Positions 55,456 through 64,000 of a stretch of 64,000 bases of DNA are shown here, in pieces. Position 1 is the stretch's first letter. Each line of letters opens with the position of its first letter. Both the position numbers and the translations under genes were made by a program. The DNA is from Enterococcus sp. BWR-S5 (GTDB taxonomy: Bacteria > Bacillota > Bacilli > Lactobacillales > Enterococcaceae), in assembly GCF_016745255.1 (NCBI RefSeq), contig NZ_JADOEQ010000016.1, forward strand, positions 62,001-126,000, read 5' to 3'. Under the pieces are notes generated by a model that had not been told where the DNA came from, ran no database searches, and was given only the letters and a program-made list of their open reading frames with translations.

Positions 55456-55487
55456 AAAAAGAGGTTGAAAAATCTCAACCTCTTTCA
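55456..55487 (-). terminator. Terminator of the acylation operon
   Basis: AAAGAGGTTGA / TCAACCTCTTT stem followed by TTTATTT on the minus strand, 13 bp after the last stop. Confidence 0.9.
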
Positions 55488-55499
55488 AATCGTTTCATT

Positions 55500-56360
55500 C
55501 TATAAATCCAAACAGCCATCTGTTCCTTGATCTGGCGTTGGTGCCGGTGTAGGCGCCGGTGTTGGTTGTTGTTGTTGTTGCTGTTGTTGCTGTTGTTGTG
55601 CCGCAGCATCTGCTGCTGCTTGAGCCTGGGCTTGAGCTGCTGCCGCTGCGTTTGCGTCGGCTTGTGCCTGAGCTGCTGCCGCATTTGCATCTGCTTGGGC
55701 ATTTGCTGCCGCCGCTGCGTCAATGGCTGCCTGTTCCTGTGCTGCCGCCGCTGCTGTTGCATCCGCTTGGGCTTGAGCATCTGTTGCTTGAGCCTGTGCC
55801 GCTTCTTGCTCTTTTTGGTTCTTGGCAGCTACTTCTGTTTCCTTCGTATCGACCATTACGCCATCCTTGTTTTTATATTTCAGGAAAGCAACATCATCAG
55901 CAAAATTCAATTCAACCTCAGAGTCTTCAGCCACAGCCGCAAAATCAAGGTCACGGATTTCCTTCACTGTATCATCTGCAAAGGTTACCTGCATCAAATA
56001 TTTTTTCTGTTCATCTTTGTTTTCCGGTGTGTAGAAAAGCTCTACCGTGTCTTCATTTTTGATGGTATCATTTTCAGCCATCATATTAGCAGGATACTCC
56101 GCTTGCTCTTCTGCTTTGATTGCTACCGCTTTGATTTCTTTTCCAGTATTGTTTTTAACCAATGTTTCCAGAGCTGTATCTGACTTCACGCCTACTGTTT
56201 TGTATTCCTTTTCTACAGAGCTGCTAGTTGTCGTTGTCGAACTGCTGGTAGTAGTTGTTTCACTGCTGTCCTTCGCCGCCGCATCCTCTTTGTTATTGCC
56301 GCAAGCCGCCATGCCCAATACACAAGCTGATAGTGTTAAAATTTGCATCATCTTTTTCAT
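55500..56360 (-). CDS. Lipoprotein with Ala/Gln-rich and polyglutamine tail
   Basis: 286 residues from ATG 56360 (GGAGGG upstream). Signal peptide with lipobox (LGMAAC), Ser/Thr linker, then a ~110-residue domain (VGVKSDTALETLVKNNTGKEIKAV, ELFYTPE, YLMQVTFADDTVKEIRDLDF) shared with the lipoprotein at 59258. After it comes a long low-complexity helix of A/Q/D (AQAQADANAAAA type), eleven glutamines, PTPAPTPAPTP and a final GCLDL. It is the last gene of the operon. Function unknown; the tail may span or bind the wall. Confidence 0.8.
   Translation of the reverse strand: MKKMMQILTLSACVLGMAACGNNKEDAAAKDSSETTTTSSSTTTTSSSVEKEYKTVGVKSDTALETLVKNNTGKEIKAVAIKAEEQAEYPANMMAENDTIKNEDTVELFYTPENKDEQKKYLMQVTFADDTVKEIRDLDFAAVAEDSEVELNFADDVAFLKYKNKDGVMVDTKETEVAAKNQKEQEAAQAQATDAQAQADATAAAAAQEQAAIDAAAAANAQADANAAAAQAQADANAAAAAQAQAQAAADAAAQQQQQQQQQQQPTPAPTPAPTPDQGTDGCLDL
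55566..55598 (-). repeat. CAA/CAG trinucleotide run encoding eleven glutamines
   Basis: CAA with two CAG units in the lipoprotein gene; it is followed by Ala/Gln/Asp repeats up to about 55800, also repetitive at the DNA level. Such a run may vary in length between isolates. Confidence 0.8.
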
Positions 56361-56386
56361 TTGTTTTCCCTCCAAAGGTGTGTGTT

Positions 56387-57787
56387 TTATTGTATCGTGT
56401 TTTTCATCAAATCTGTTGCATAAACGACAGAGGTTTGCCCGTCTGTCATAGTGAGAATTTCTATACGAAGATTTTCAGGCAGCTGACCATCTACTAGGTA
56501 CAGCTGATACCCTGAACCATCACCATCCTCCTGCGAAACATAGAAGGGCTGGTAGCTAACCGTCGTTCCCAAAGCATTATCATGAACAGATACATAGATT
56601 TCTGTATTGTCCTTCAGGTACTTCGAATCAACAGCACCCTCAATATAGTAATAGTCATTGTCTTTTTTTACTGAAAAATCTGTCGTCGTTTCTACCGCTT
56701 CACCACTAACCATCGGAACAATCGGTGCTGTCATGATTGGGATATCCGTCAACAGATTACCTAATGTTCTTTCCGCCCGTTCCACTACGACGTGTGTTGG
56801 CTGATACTGATCAACCTGCAATAAATTGTACGGTACATAGCGAGAGAAGTATCCCTGCGCAAACTCATCGGCCATAAACGGCAACAAGCTTTCCCCGAAG
56901 GAATCTCGATACATTAACAGACGGTTGCCTTTTTCAGGACGAGTCGTTTCAATCCATGCATCCATATTATCTGTAAAGTCTCCAACTGTTGTATAGCTAT
57001 GAGGATAATACTTATTACTTTCCTTCGTAGGAGCGGTTGGATAAAGCATCTCATCAATATCACCAACATGATCGGTTCTTTCTTCTGCCGGAACGTTTAA
57101 GTAGCTCTCATGAGGTAAATTGAAATAGCTCATAATCAATTGATAAGCCAACAAAGCCCCCTCATTGTTCCAATGTGTGTCTCTGGCAAAATACAGTGGC
57201 TTATCCTGTTCTTCAAATGGTGCTTTTAAATCAAGATAATTCACTTCATACTCTGTCAAAAGCGGCTCAAGTCGAGCCAGATTATTTTCCTCTGCTTTCA
57301 AATATCTGTCCGGCATATTCTCGTCATAAACCGTATTTTTATTGAATGGAGAGATAAATAGAAACTGTGCGCCTCGAGCGGTAGTGTAGTCCTGCATGAT
57401 TTTCAAGTTCTTGACAGTCATGAACAGCTGGCGATCCGTCAGTTGGTCTTTTCCAAGATAATCAGGCAATGTTCCTTTGAAATAGAGCCAATCATTCTCT
57501 CCGACAATCACTCGATCCAGTACAGCACTTCCGACTGTCTTGCTGCGAATGACCGCATTCGCGGTAACCATTTTTTCTCTAAAGGCAAAATGTTCTTCAA
57601 AATAGGTGCCCATTTCTTGAAGATACTGCTCGTTCCATTTTCCTTTTACAGTCAGCTTCGGCCATTCTGCCAACTCTGTTTTTTCTGCTGTTTCATTGGT
57701 TGCCCAAAAGGTCATACCGGCAAAAGGAACCAGTAAAATCATGAAAATCAACACAAGATATACTACAGCATACGTATTCTTTTTCAC
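56387..57787 (-). CDS. AlgJ/AlgX-like SGNH (DHHW-type) protein, probable O-acyl transfer partner
   Basis: 466 residues: one N-terminal membrane helix (VVYLVLIFMILLVPFAGMTFWA) and an extracytoplasmic SGNH-like domain with DTHWN (Asp/His), the nucleophile-like RDSFGES segment and VGENDWLYFKG, the layout of AlgJ/AlgX and DHHW proteins. These act with an MBOAT protein to acetylate a polymer outside the membrane. The start is GTG 57787 with AGGAGG upstream. It follows the MBOAT gene by 11 bp. Confidence 0.85.
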   Translation of the reverse strand: MKKNTYAVVYLVLIFMILLVPFAGMTFWATNETAEKTELAEWPKLTVKGKWNEQYLQEMGTYFEEHFAFREKMVTANAVIRSKTVGSAVLDRVIVGENDWLYFKGTLPDYLGKDQLTDRQLFMTVKNLKIMQDYTTARGAQFLFISPFNKNTVYDENMPDRYLKAEENNLARLEPLLTEYEVNYLDLKAPFEEQDKPLYFARDTHWNNEGALLAYQLIMSYFNLPHESYLNVPAEERTDHVGDIDEMLYPTAPTKESNKYYPHSYTTVGDFTDNMDAWIETTRPEKGNRLLMYRDSFGESLLPFMADEFAQGYFSRYVPYNLLQVDQYQPTHVVVERAERTLGNLLTDIPIMTAPIVPMVSGEAVETTTDFSVKKDNDYYYIEGAVDSKYLKDNTEIYVSVHDNALGTTVSYQPFYVSQEDGDGSGYQLYLVDGQLPENLRIEILTMTDGQTSVVYATDLMKNTIQ

Positions 57788-57798
57788 TTACTGTCCTC

Positions 57799-59205
57799 CT
57801 AAAATCTAAAGTAAATAAATGGATTATATGTACCGCCGGATAGGCTGAGCACACATAAAAGCAGCAGAGCAATTGAACCGATATAGGTTAAGGGAATAAT
57901 CGCCTTTTCCAACGTACTTCCCGGTACGATTCGCATTTGCAGCTGCGGCAGCACAGGCATACTGATGATAAGTCCTAAGCCTGCCATTAGAAGAAAAACT
58001 GGTGTCAGCTGCTCGAATGCCAACATCTGCTGCATCTCGCTAAAATGGAAGCCGGTAAACATTTGACTAATCACATGCAGCCCTTGCTCAAAGCTGTCTG
58101 CACGGAACAGAACGAAACCTACAATAACCACTAACAAAGCATAAATATGTCCTAATACTCTTGGAAGCTTCTTCAGAGGCAGAAATTCTTCAATCATCTG
58201 GAACAAACCATGCCACAATCCCCATGCCACAAAAGTCCAACTGGCACCATGCCATAGACCTGTAGAGAAAAACACAATCCATTTATTGATGACTGTCCGT
58301 GCTTTTCCTTTACGATTACCGCCTAAAGGATAATACAGATACTCTTTGAACCAAGTAGAGAGCGAAATATGCCATCTGCGCCAAAATTCTTTGATTGATC
58401 GTGAAACATACGGATAATCAAAGTTTTCCAAAAAGTGGAACCCGAACATGTGCCCTAATCCAATGGCCATATCACTATAGCCGCTGAAATCAAAATAAAT
58501 TTGCAGCGCATAAGCAATTGCACCAATCCAAGCAGAGAGAATATTAATATCTCCCAAGGCAAAACCAAACACGGCATCTGCTGCGGCTGCCACTGTATTG
58601 GATATCAATACCTTTTTCGACAAACCAAGGATAAATCGTCGCATCCCCTTAGCAATCCGTTCAGGATCAGCATGACGCTGATTAATTTGCTCCTGTACGT
58701 CATGATACTTTACAATCGGCCCGGCAATCAGCTGCGGGAAGAAGGATACATATAATAGAATATTGAAATAGTTCTTCTGTACCTGCACCTCTCTACGATA
58801 CACATCAATGACATAAGACATCGCCTGAAATGTATAAAAGGAAATACCTATCGGCAACGTGATTCCCGGTGCCTGAAAGGCTGTTCCAGCCAATGTATTG
58901 AGTGTTTCCACAAGCATGTCTGTGTATTTGAACACTCCTAAAAGCCCCAAATTAATAAAGACAGAAAAGAAGAGGACCAGCTTACGCTGCCTCTCCTTTT
59001 CAGTGCTTAGCATAAGCCCAAAAAGATAATTGAACATTGTACTGATAATCATCAGTATGATATAGACCGGTTCGCCGTAAGCATAAAATAGAAGACTTGC
59101 CGCAATCAATAGAAAATTACGGAGCTTGGTACCCTTTACTGCATAGTACAGCATAAATAGAACCGGTAAAAAGACACATAAAAATGTCATTGAACTAAAA
59201 ACCAT
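57799..59205 (-). CDS. MBOAT-family O-acyltransferase (AlgI/PatA-like)
   Basis: About 468 residues, roughly ten or more membrane helices. FAPTELFYLFFPVLF-like start (MVFSSMTFLCVFLPVLFM), GISFYTFQAMSYVIDVYR, SGYSDMAIGLGHMFGF, FWRRWHISLSTWFKEYLYYPLGGNRKG and the catalytic His in GLWHGASWTF match the AlgI branch, which moves acyl groups across the membrane to an outside acceptor. ATG 59205 has GAGGGG; a longer frame to 59226 is not favoured. The polymer acylated here is unknown. Confidence 0.92.
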   Translation of the reverse strand: MVFSSMTFLCVFLPVLFMLYYAVKGTKLRNFLLIAASLLFYAYGEPVYIILMIISTMFNYLFGLMLSTEKERQRKLVLFFSVFINLGLLGVFKYTDMLVETLNTLAGTAFQAPGITLPIGISFYTFQAMSYVIDVYRREVQVQKNYFNILLYVSFFPQLIAGPIVKYHDVQEQINQRHADPERIAKGMRRFILGLSKKVLISNTVAAAADAVFGFALGDINILSAWIGAIAYALQIYFDFSGYSDMAIGLGHMFGFHFLENFDYPYVSRSIKEFWRRWHISLSTWFKEYLYYPLGGNRKGKARTVINKWIVFFSTGLWHGASWTFVAWGLWHGLFQMIEEFLPLKKLPRVLGHIYALLVVIVGFVLFRADSFEQGLHVISQMFTGFHFSEMQQMLAFEQLTPVFLLMAGLGLIISMPVLPQLQMRIVPGSTLEKAIIPLTYIGSIALLLLCVLSLSGGTYNPFIYFRF

Positions 59206-59257
59206 CGTTGTCTTCCCCTCTAACACTTCTTAACACGTTATTTTCACTCACTTATGT

Positions 59258-59893
59258 TTACTCATTCAACGCTTTTTCCATCTCAAGCGTACTGATTGAA
59301 TCCCCGGTCGTTGTACTGACATAGTCAATATAAGCAATATTTCCATCAATACGCAGTGTTACTTCTTTCGCATCCTCAAAAGGAAAGCTATGAAGAATGT
59401 ATGTCTGTCCATCTTTCGTTGCAAAGGAAAGATCATAGCCTGAGACAACCGCCCAAGCTTCCGGGTCCTCACTAGAATCCGTTGTTTCCTCTGAGGTTGG
59501 TGTGAAATACAACACCCCTTGCTCTTCATTCTCAAAGGGTGCTGCCTTTTCCAACAGATTACCCTCAAACTCAGAGACAGTAATATCTTTAACTGCCATT
59601 TTCTCGAGTGCAGCTCCGGTTTGGTTGCTGAGAACTACATCGTACTCATTCTTAGCTCCGGTTTTTGTTCCGATGACCTTCAGTTCCTTCTTTTCCTTTT
59701 CAGTTAGCGTCTGAGCCGGGGCTTCTTTCGATTCCGATCCAGACTCTTTAGAAGCTTGACTGGCAGTAGAAGCTGATGTAGAGGATGAGGCAGCAGTGCT
59801 GTCCTCATCCTTATTTGACCGACAAGCAGTCAGCGTAAGCAGACTCACACACAAAATTGTTATGCCCAAAAGACCTAATCGTTTCTTTTTCAT
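59258..59893 (-). CDS. Lipoprotein related to the one at the end of the operon
   Basis: 211 residues from ATG 59893. Signal peptide with lipobox LTAC, Ser/Ala-rich linker, then VIGTKTGAKNEYDVVLSNQTGAALEKM, VLYFTP and YDLSFATKDGQTYILHSFPF, which line up with the lipoprotein at 55500 (TVGVKSDTALETLVKNNTG, ELFYTPE, YLMQVTFADDT). So the operon has two paralogous lipoproteins. It lacks the Ala/Gln tail. Function unknown; possibly a partner for the acylation machinery. Confidence 0.82.
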   Translation of the reverse strand: MKKKRLGLLGITILCVSLLTLTACRSNKDEDSTAASSSTSASTASQASKESGSESKEAPAQTLTEKEKKELKVIGTKTGAKNEYDVVLSNQTGAALEKMAVKDITVSEFEGNLLEKAAPFENEEQGVLYFTPTSEETTDSSEDPEAWAVVSGYDLSFATKDGQTYILHSFPFEDAKEVTLRIDGNIAYIDYVSTTTGDSISTLEMEKALNE

Positions 59894-59912
59894 TCGATTC
59901 GCTGACTCCCTT

Positions 59913-62276
59913 TTAATTAATTCGACGGTAATTTCTATATTGAACAGCACCTGCCGTATTATACGTAATATAGTAATATGGATATTTATTACCATATGCC
60001 GGACGACCCAGCTCCGCATCGAATACATACGTCGCTCCGTTTATATCAATCTCTACCCAACCATGGGGACCTAAGCTGCCATTACGCTGCACAACAGAAC
60101 CAACCACTACATGGGCATCATAGCCTAGCTCTTTTGCTAGATAATAGAAGGTACTGGCATACGTATAACAATTTCCTTTTCGCTGGTTAAAACCTTTACT
60201 CGCATGTTCATTGGCAAAAGCTGCACCGGCATTTGCTGCAGGATAGCTGCTGTCTTGATAGCCAATCGTATTTCTAGTCCAGTCGAACGCCTTCTTCAAA
60301 TCCCAGCCGACTTGGTTCAACACATTGTAAGCAGATTGCTGCAATGCTGTACGATTTTTCTGTAGTGTATAAGAAGTCGTTCCCAGACCTGCCGTACCGT
60401 TCGCATACACGTGTGTATTGAACTTCCCGCCATCACGGAAATCCACACTGTTTACAACAACAGTCCATGAACCATCGTAGCTCTTGCTGCCGTTCAGCCA
60501 TTTAATATCATCTTGACCTTTTGTCTCGCTCCATGTTGGGAATTTCATAGAAGAAGCATTGACACTTGAATTAAAAACAGTTACTCTCGCCGTTGTACTG
60601 CTTAAGATGGTTGTACGAATATAGTTTGTCTTGTTCAATGCATCCAAACGGAATTTTTGTGAATTCGTACGATTGAATCGGTACATTTGAATATTCGCAC
60701 CTTCTTTATTTTGTCCGTTATCAACATCAAGGTAACTGCCTAGCTTACTTTGAATATAAGTTAAGCCGCTGCCTGCATCAATAAAGCGGAATTTTTGTGC
60801 ATCCGAGTTATTCCATGTGAACTGTTGGACGTTGGCCTTATTTGCTGTGCTGGCATTTGCCACATCAAGAACTTTTCCTGATTTTTCATTAACCAGCTTA
60901 TACCAGCCGTCGCCTGCAGCTTCTACAATAAACTTCTGTTGTTTCGCCGCATTCTCTGACCATAACTGTACATTTCCACGCTCAGCGGTGCTTCCATTCG
61001 ATACTTCCAACACACGATTTGTATTGATGTTCGATGAGATAAAGTAACGCACACCATTTTGTACAGCAACCGTTTTAGGTGCTTTTGGTGCTTCAAACAG
61101 CCATTTTTGTGCTGCAGTATGATTCAGTGCATAGGTCTGAATCTTTGTTCCTTCTGCACTTGCACCATTGGCTCTATCAAGAACAGTTCCCAGCTTCGAT
61201 TGAATATACACATAACCTCCGCCGGCATCGATAAACCGGAATTTCTGTGCATCTGAGCCATTTTTATCAAATTGTTGAATTTGCGCCCCGTTTCCTGCAT
61301 TGCCATCAGCGATGTCCAATACTTTTTTAGAATGACGGTTAACGATGTAGTACCAATTATCTGAAGTTTTTTCTACGACAAATTCATTTGCTCCACTATA
61401 GGAAGAAGAATACAATAGTACTTTCTCTCTATTTGTACTTGTCATACCATTTAAAGAAAGGACTTTATCCGTTCCAGACCCTGTAATCTGATAGGTACCG
61501 GCTGTCACCTCTTTTAATGCAGGATCAACATTGCCGTCAAGACGCCATTTCTGTGCATTTGTCCGATTTAAGGCAAAGGTCTGGAGCTTCGTACCAATTC
61601 CTGTATTGCCATCCGTACAATCCAATACTGTGCCTAATTTTGATTGAATATAGTAATACCCGCTGCCAGCGTCTACAAGCTGCCATTTCTGCGCATCCGA
61701 ATTGTTTTGTTTATATTGTTGAATCGGTACACGATTTGCTTTCGAACCATTCTGTACATCCAGTACCAAACCGGAGTTGACATTCTTAATAACAAACCAA
61801 GTGCCATCTACAGGAATAAGCTCAAATTGACTTCGACCATGATACATTTGTTTATTCAGTTCCATTTGTGCTGAATTACTTTTCGATCCGCCAACAACGC
61901 TCATCATTGCAGCAGAATTTCCAGCTGAGTAGATGTTATACGTGCCACGTTGAACAGCTGTTGCTGAAAATAGTTCTAATCCTGCTTCAACAGGCTTCTC
62001 TTCAGCCTTGTCTGTTTCCTCAGTCTCAGAGGCTTCTGTCTGGCTTTCTTTCGTCTGATCTTCTTGATTAGATGACTCCTTCTCCACTTCTTCACTCTTG
62101 GAGTCCTCTGTTCCTTCATTCGGAGTTTCTGATTCTACTTGCGGTTTGATTTCTTCATCTGTCTTTTGAATAAGAGACGAGCTGTCTATTGTCTCTGTTC
62201 CGTGAGCCAACATGGGGCCTCCATAACTGGCCAACAGTGTTGCACTCAACAGCATATACACTAACTTTTTTTTCAC
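59913..62276 (-). CDS. Secreted protein with RICIN-type lectin repeats and C-terminal transglutaminase-like domain
   Basis: 787 residues from a GTG start (GGGAG eight bases upstream). Signal peptide, then a Glu/Ser/Thr-rich linker, then three ricin-B-like modules of about 135 residues each; QKW/QKF, VLD and YIQSKLG recur in each. The C-terminus is a transglutaminase-like fold with Cys703 in KGNCYTYAS, His738 in GPHGW and Asp753 in VFDAELG. Lectin modules would bind glycans of the own or another surface; the Cys-His-Asp site suggests protein cross-linking or peptidase activity. First gene of a five-gene operon with the MBOAT pair. Confidence 0.87.
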   Translation of the reverse strand: MKKKLVYMLLSATLLASYGGPMLAHGTETIDSSSLIQKTDEEIKPQVESETPNEGTEDSKSEEVEKESSNQEDQTKESQTEASETEETDKAEEKPVEAGLELFSATAVQRGTYNIYSAGNSAAMMSVVGGSKSNSAQMELNKQMYHGRSQFELIPVDGTWFVIKNVNSGLVLDVQNGSKANRVPIQQYKQNNSDAQKWQLVDAGSGYYYIQSKLGTVLDCTDGNTGIGTKLQTFALNRTNAQKWRLDGNVDPALKEVTAGTYQITGSGTDKVLSLNGMTSTNREKVLLYSSSYSGANEFVVEKTSDNWYYIVNRHSKKVLDIADGNAGNGAQIQQFDKNGSDAQKFRFIDAGGGYVYIQSKLGTVLDRANGASAEGTKIQTYALNHTAAQKWLFEAPKAPKTVAVQNGVRYFISSNINTNRVLEVSNGSTAERGNVQLWSENAAKQQKFIVEAAGDGWYKLVNEKSGKVLDVANASTANKANVQQFTWNNSDAQKFRFIDAGSGLTYIQSKLGSYLDVDNGQNKEGANIQMYRFNRTNSQKFRLDALNKTNYIRTTILSSTTARVTVFNSSVNASSMKFPTWSETKGQDDIKWLNGSKSYDGSWTVVVNSVDFRDGGKFNTHVYANGTAGLGTTSYTLQKNRTALQQSAYNVLNQVGWDLKKAFDWTRNTIGYQDSSYPAANAGAAFANEHASKGFNQRKGNCYTYASTFYYLAKELGYDAHVVVGSVVQRNGSLGPHGWVEIDINGATYVFDAELGRPAYGNKYPYYYITYNTAGAVQYRNYRRIN

Positions 62277-62339
62277 TTTAAACACTCCCAAAATTTTAAT
62301 AAACTTAAACCAAAAAAAGAACAGTTCCCTACATATATA

Positions 62340-62368
62340 ATAATACCGACTAAAATACTAGATTGCAA
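62340..62368 (-). promoter_or_regulatory. Promoter of the RICIN/acylation operon
   Basis: On the minus strand TTGCAA, 17-bp spacer, TATTAT, about 64 bp before the GTG start. It shares the 464-bp gap (62277-62740) with the divergent serC. Confidence 0.7.
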
Positions 62369-62600
62369 CAGCCGAAAAGAGCATTTTCACGCAAAAAAGG
62401 AACATTGAAAACGCATTATTTTATTAAAATAACATGAGGTTTTTTTATTGAAATAATTATATCGTTATTCCAAGCCTATCAGCTTTCTGGAAAAGATAAA
62501 AATAGACATCAATTAGTAAAATTATACGTTCATTTTTCGGAATATTCAAAAAGAACGCATTCATTTCATTTTTAATCTTTTTTTAATGTTGGCTTTCTGT

Positions 62601-62606
62601 TATAAT
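62601..62606 (+). promoter_or_regulatory. -10 box of serC
   Basis: TATAAT with a T-rich, non-consensus -35 region; it implies a leader of about 130 bases with a small hairpin GCTTAG/CTAAGC (62627-62641). No T-box motif was found. Confidence 0.45.
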
Positions 62607-62740
62607 GGTTTTCACATTTAATATTGCTTAGAGGCTAAGCAAAGAAGAAAAATGTTCCCTCTGGTATAAAGAAAAAATCAGAAATCGGGAGCGTGGACTC
62701 TTTAAAATGGAAGAAACCAAAAACTAAAGGAGAGAAACGT

Positions 62741-63832
62741 ATGAAAACAGTGTACAATTTTTCAGCCGGCCCAGCTATCTTACCAAAAAGTGTTTTGGAG
62801 AAAGCACAATCGGAGTTAGTGAATTACCAAAACAGCGGTATGTCCGTAATGGAGTTGAGCCATCGTTCCTCCTTGTTTGAAGCAATCATCCAAGAAGCCG
62901 AAGCTTTATTGAGAGAACTGATGAATATTCCCGATAACTATAAGGTGCTGTTTTTACAAGGCGGAGCAAGCCTTCAGTTCACCATGATTCCACTGAATCT
63001 GGCACAAAACAAAAAAGCACTCTATGTCAACACTGGCTCTTGGTCTAAAAAGGCCATCAGTGAAGCAAAAAAAATCGATAACGTTGAAGTGGAGGTCATT
63101 GCATCCAGCGAAGACAAGAACTTCACATATATACCTGAAATAAAGAAAGAAGATATTCCACAGGATGCGGCATATGTTCATATCACGACTAACAATACAA
63201 TAGAAGGAACCTGCTTCTATGAACTGCCGGATACAGGGAATGTGCCGTTAGTAGCAGATATGTCTTCGAATATCTTATCTATCAACTACAATGTCGCAGA
63301 TTTCGGCTTGATTTACGCCGGAGCGCAAAAGAATATCGGACCTGCCGGCTTAACCGTTGTCATCGTCCGTGAGGATCTGATTGGTCAGACAGATGTATTA
63401 AGTGCTATGCTGGATTATGATATCCAGGCGAAAAATGATTCTTTATATAACACACCGCCAACCTTTGCCATTTATATGGCAAAATTAGTATTTGAATGGA
63501 TTAAAGAATTGGGCGGTGTCGCTCAGATGGAAAAACTGAATACAGAAAAAGCACAGCTTTTATATAATGAAATCGAACAGTCCGCTCTGTTTTCATCTCC
63601 TGTTGCGCCTGATTTCCGCTCCATCAACAATATTCCTTTTGTAACCGGAAGTGATGAGCTGGACAAGAAGTTCAATGCAGAAGCAGTCAATGAAGGATTT
63701 GAAAACCTTAAAGGGCATCGCTCTGTCGGCGGTATGCGCGCGAGTCTTTACAATGCCTTTCCAAGAGAGGGTGTAGAAGCCCTTGTCGCATTCATGAAAA
63801 AATTCGAAGCAGAAAATGGAGGAAACAACTAA
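62741..63832 (+). CDS. serC: Phosphoserine aminotransferase
   Basis: 363 residues. Transfers an amino group to 3-phosphohydroxypyruvate in serine synthesis. [48 protein letters not shown] and the PLP lysine in [16 protein letters not shown] are clear, as is the C-terminal [18 protein letters not shown] 62741 follows AAAGGAG; an upstream TTG frame is not supported. Directly followed by serA. Confidence 0.97.
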   Translation: MKTVYNFSAGPAILPKSVLEKAQSELVNYQNSGMSVMELSHRSSLFEAIIQEAEALLRELMNIPDNYKVLFLQGGASLQFTMIPLNLAQNKKALYVNTGSWSKKAISEAKKIDNVEVEVIASSEDKNFTYIPEIKKEDIPQDAAYVHITTNNTIEGTCFYELPDTGNVPLVADMSSNILSINYNVADFGLIYAGAQKNIGPAGLTVVIVREDLIGQTDVLSAMLDYDIQAKNDSLYNTPPTFAIYMAKLVFEWIKELGGVAQMEKLNTEKAQLLYNEIEQSALFSSPVAPDFRSINNIPFVTGSDELDKKFNAEAVNEGFENLKGHRSVGGMRASLYNAFPREGVEALVAFMKKFEAENGGNN

Positions 63833-63833
63833 T

Positions 63834-64000
63834 ATGTTCGATATCAAAACATTTAACGCGATTGCACCAGAAGGTCTTGCACGATTCAATGACCCGCACT
63901 TCTCTGTCGATCAAACCGATACACCTGCCGGAATTGTTTTACGCAGCGAAAAGCTTCATGCCTATGACTTCCCTGCTTCTGTTCTTGGTGTAGCACGTGC
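63834..64000 (+). CDS. serA: Phosphoglycerate dehydrogenase (start only)
   Basis: 55 codons visible, beginning MFDIKTFNAIAPEGLARF and continuing with TPAGIVLRSEKLHAYDFPASVLGVARA, matching the short Firmicutes SerA that oxidises 3-phosphoglycerate. It starts 2 bases after the serC stop, so both form one operon. The rest lies beyond the window. Confidence 0.93.
   Translation, partial: MFDIKTFNAIAPEGLARFNDPHFSVDQTDTPAGIVLRSEKLHAYDFPASVLGVAR

Noticed and set aside
55527-56183. Long plus-strand frames rich in Leu/Cys opposite the Ala/Gln lipoprotein
   Set aside because: They are the complement of CAG/GCN-repeat codons; no ribosome binding site and no plausible protein.
60640-61870. Regularly repeated short motifs that could suggest a CRISPR array
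   Set aside because: The repeats are coding ricin-like modules of about 400 bp, with no fixed short repeat and spacer pattern.
62607-62740. T-box or other riboswitch before serC
   Set aside because: No T-box AGGGTGGNACCGCG-type motif and no strong terminator; only a small hairpin was found.

Overview
The window looks like a chromosomal segment of an Enterococcus or a close relative (low-GC Firmicutes). Supporting signs are the order recG-fakA-asp23-rpmB and gmk-rpoZ-priA-def-fmt-rsmB-prpC-prkC-rsgA-rpe-thiN, the ymfF/H/I-rodZ-pgsA block, a WxL surface-protein cluster with a DUF916/DUF3324 protein, and strong AGGAGG ribosome binding sites throughout. The species cannot be named from the sequence alone. 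All calls rest on reading translated sequence and motifs; no database search was run.

Layout. 1-3917: recG (3' part off the left edge), fakA and an Asp23-family gene, all minus. 4157-7327: a minus-strand type VII secretion LXG toxin operon (two small helical partners, LXG toxin, likely immunity genes) inserted between asp23 and rpmB. 7628-7816: rpmB (plus). 8077-14546: a five-gene minus-strand WxL operon, with a divergent AgrA/LytTR-like regulator (15026-15762) split by a frameshift in an A8 tract. 15836-17567: EamA permease and AraC regulator. 17722-29578: a long housekeeping block from gmk down to thiN, covering translation initiation, rRNA modification, replication restart and PASTA kinase/phosphatase signalling. 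29883-40945: accessory metabolism and hypotheticals, including an ArAE-type membrane protein, a tandem GT8 protein, an alpha/alpha-toroid-like protein, an HTH protein, an APH-like kinase, YicC, a PC4-like protein, a patatin, a CatE-like dioxygenase and a DUF3788 protein. 41125-46420: plus-strand operon of HscC-like Hsp70, J-like membrane protein and D,D-carboxypeptidase. 46552-51659: pgsA, rodZ and ymfI/H/F (minus). 51863-55008: mscL, then a second type VII effector locus whose effector has a lipase domain first and a helical LXG-like domain last. 55500-62276: minus-strand operon with a RICIN/transglutaminase-like secreted protein, two related lipoproteins, an MBOAT O-acyltransferase and an AlgJ/AlgX-like SGNH protein. 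62741-64000: serC and the start of serA.

How they work together. The housekeeping block is ordinary. The accessory content is mostly cell-envelope and contact biology: two T7SS effector loci (no secretion-machine genes are in the window), the WxL surface complex with its possibly phase-variable regulator, and the putative envelope acylation/transglutaminase operon. Those three, the unusual HscC/J-protein pair next to a D,D-carboxypeptidase, and several structured intergenic repeats are the parts most worth a second look.
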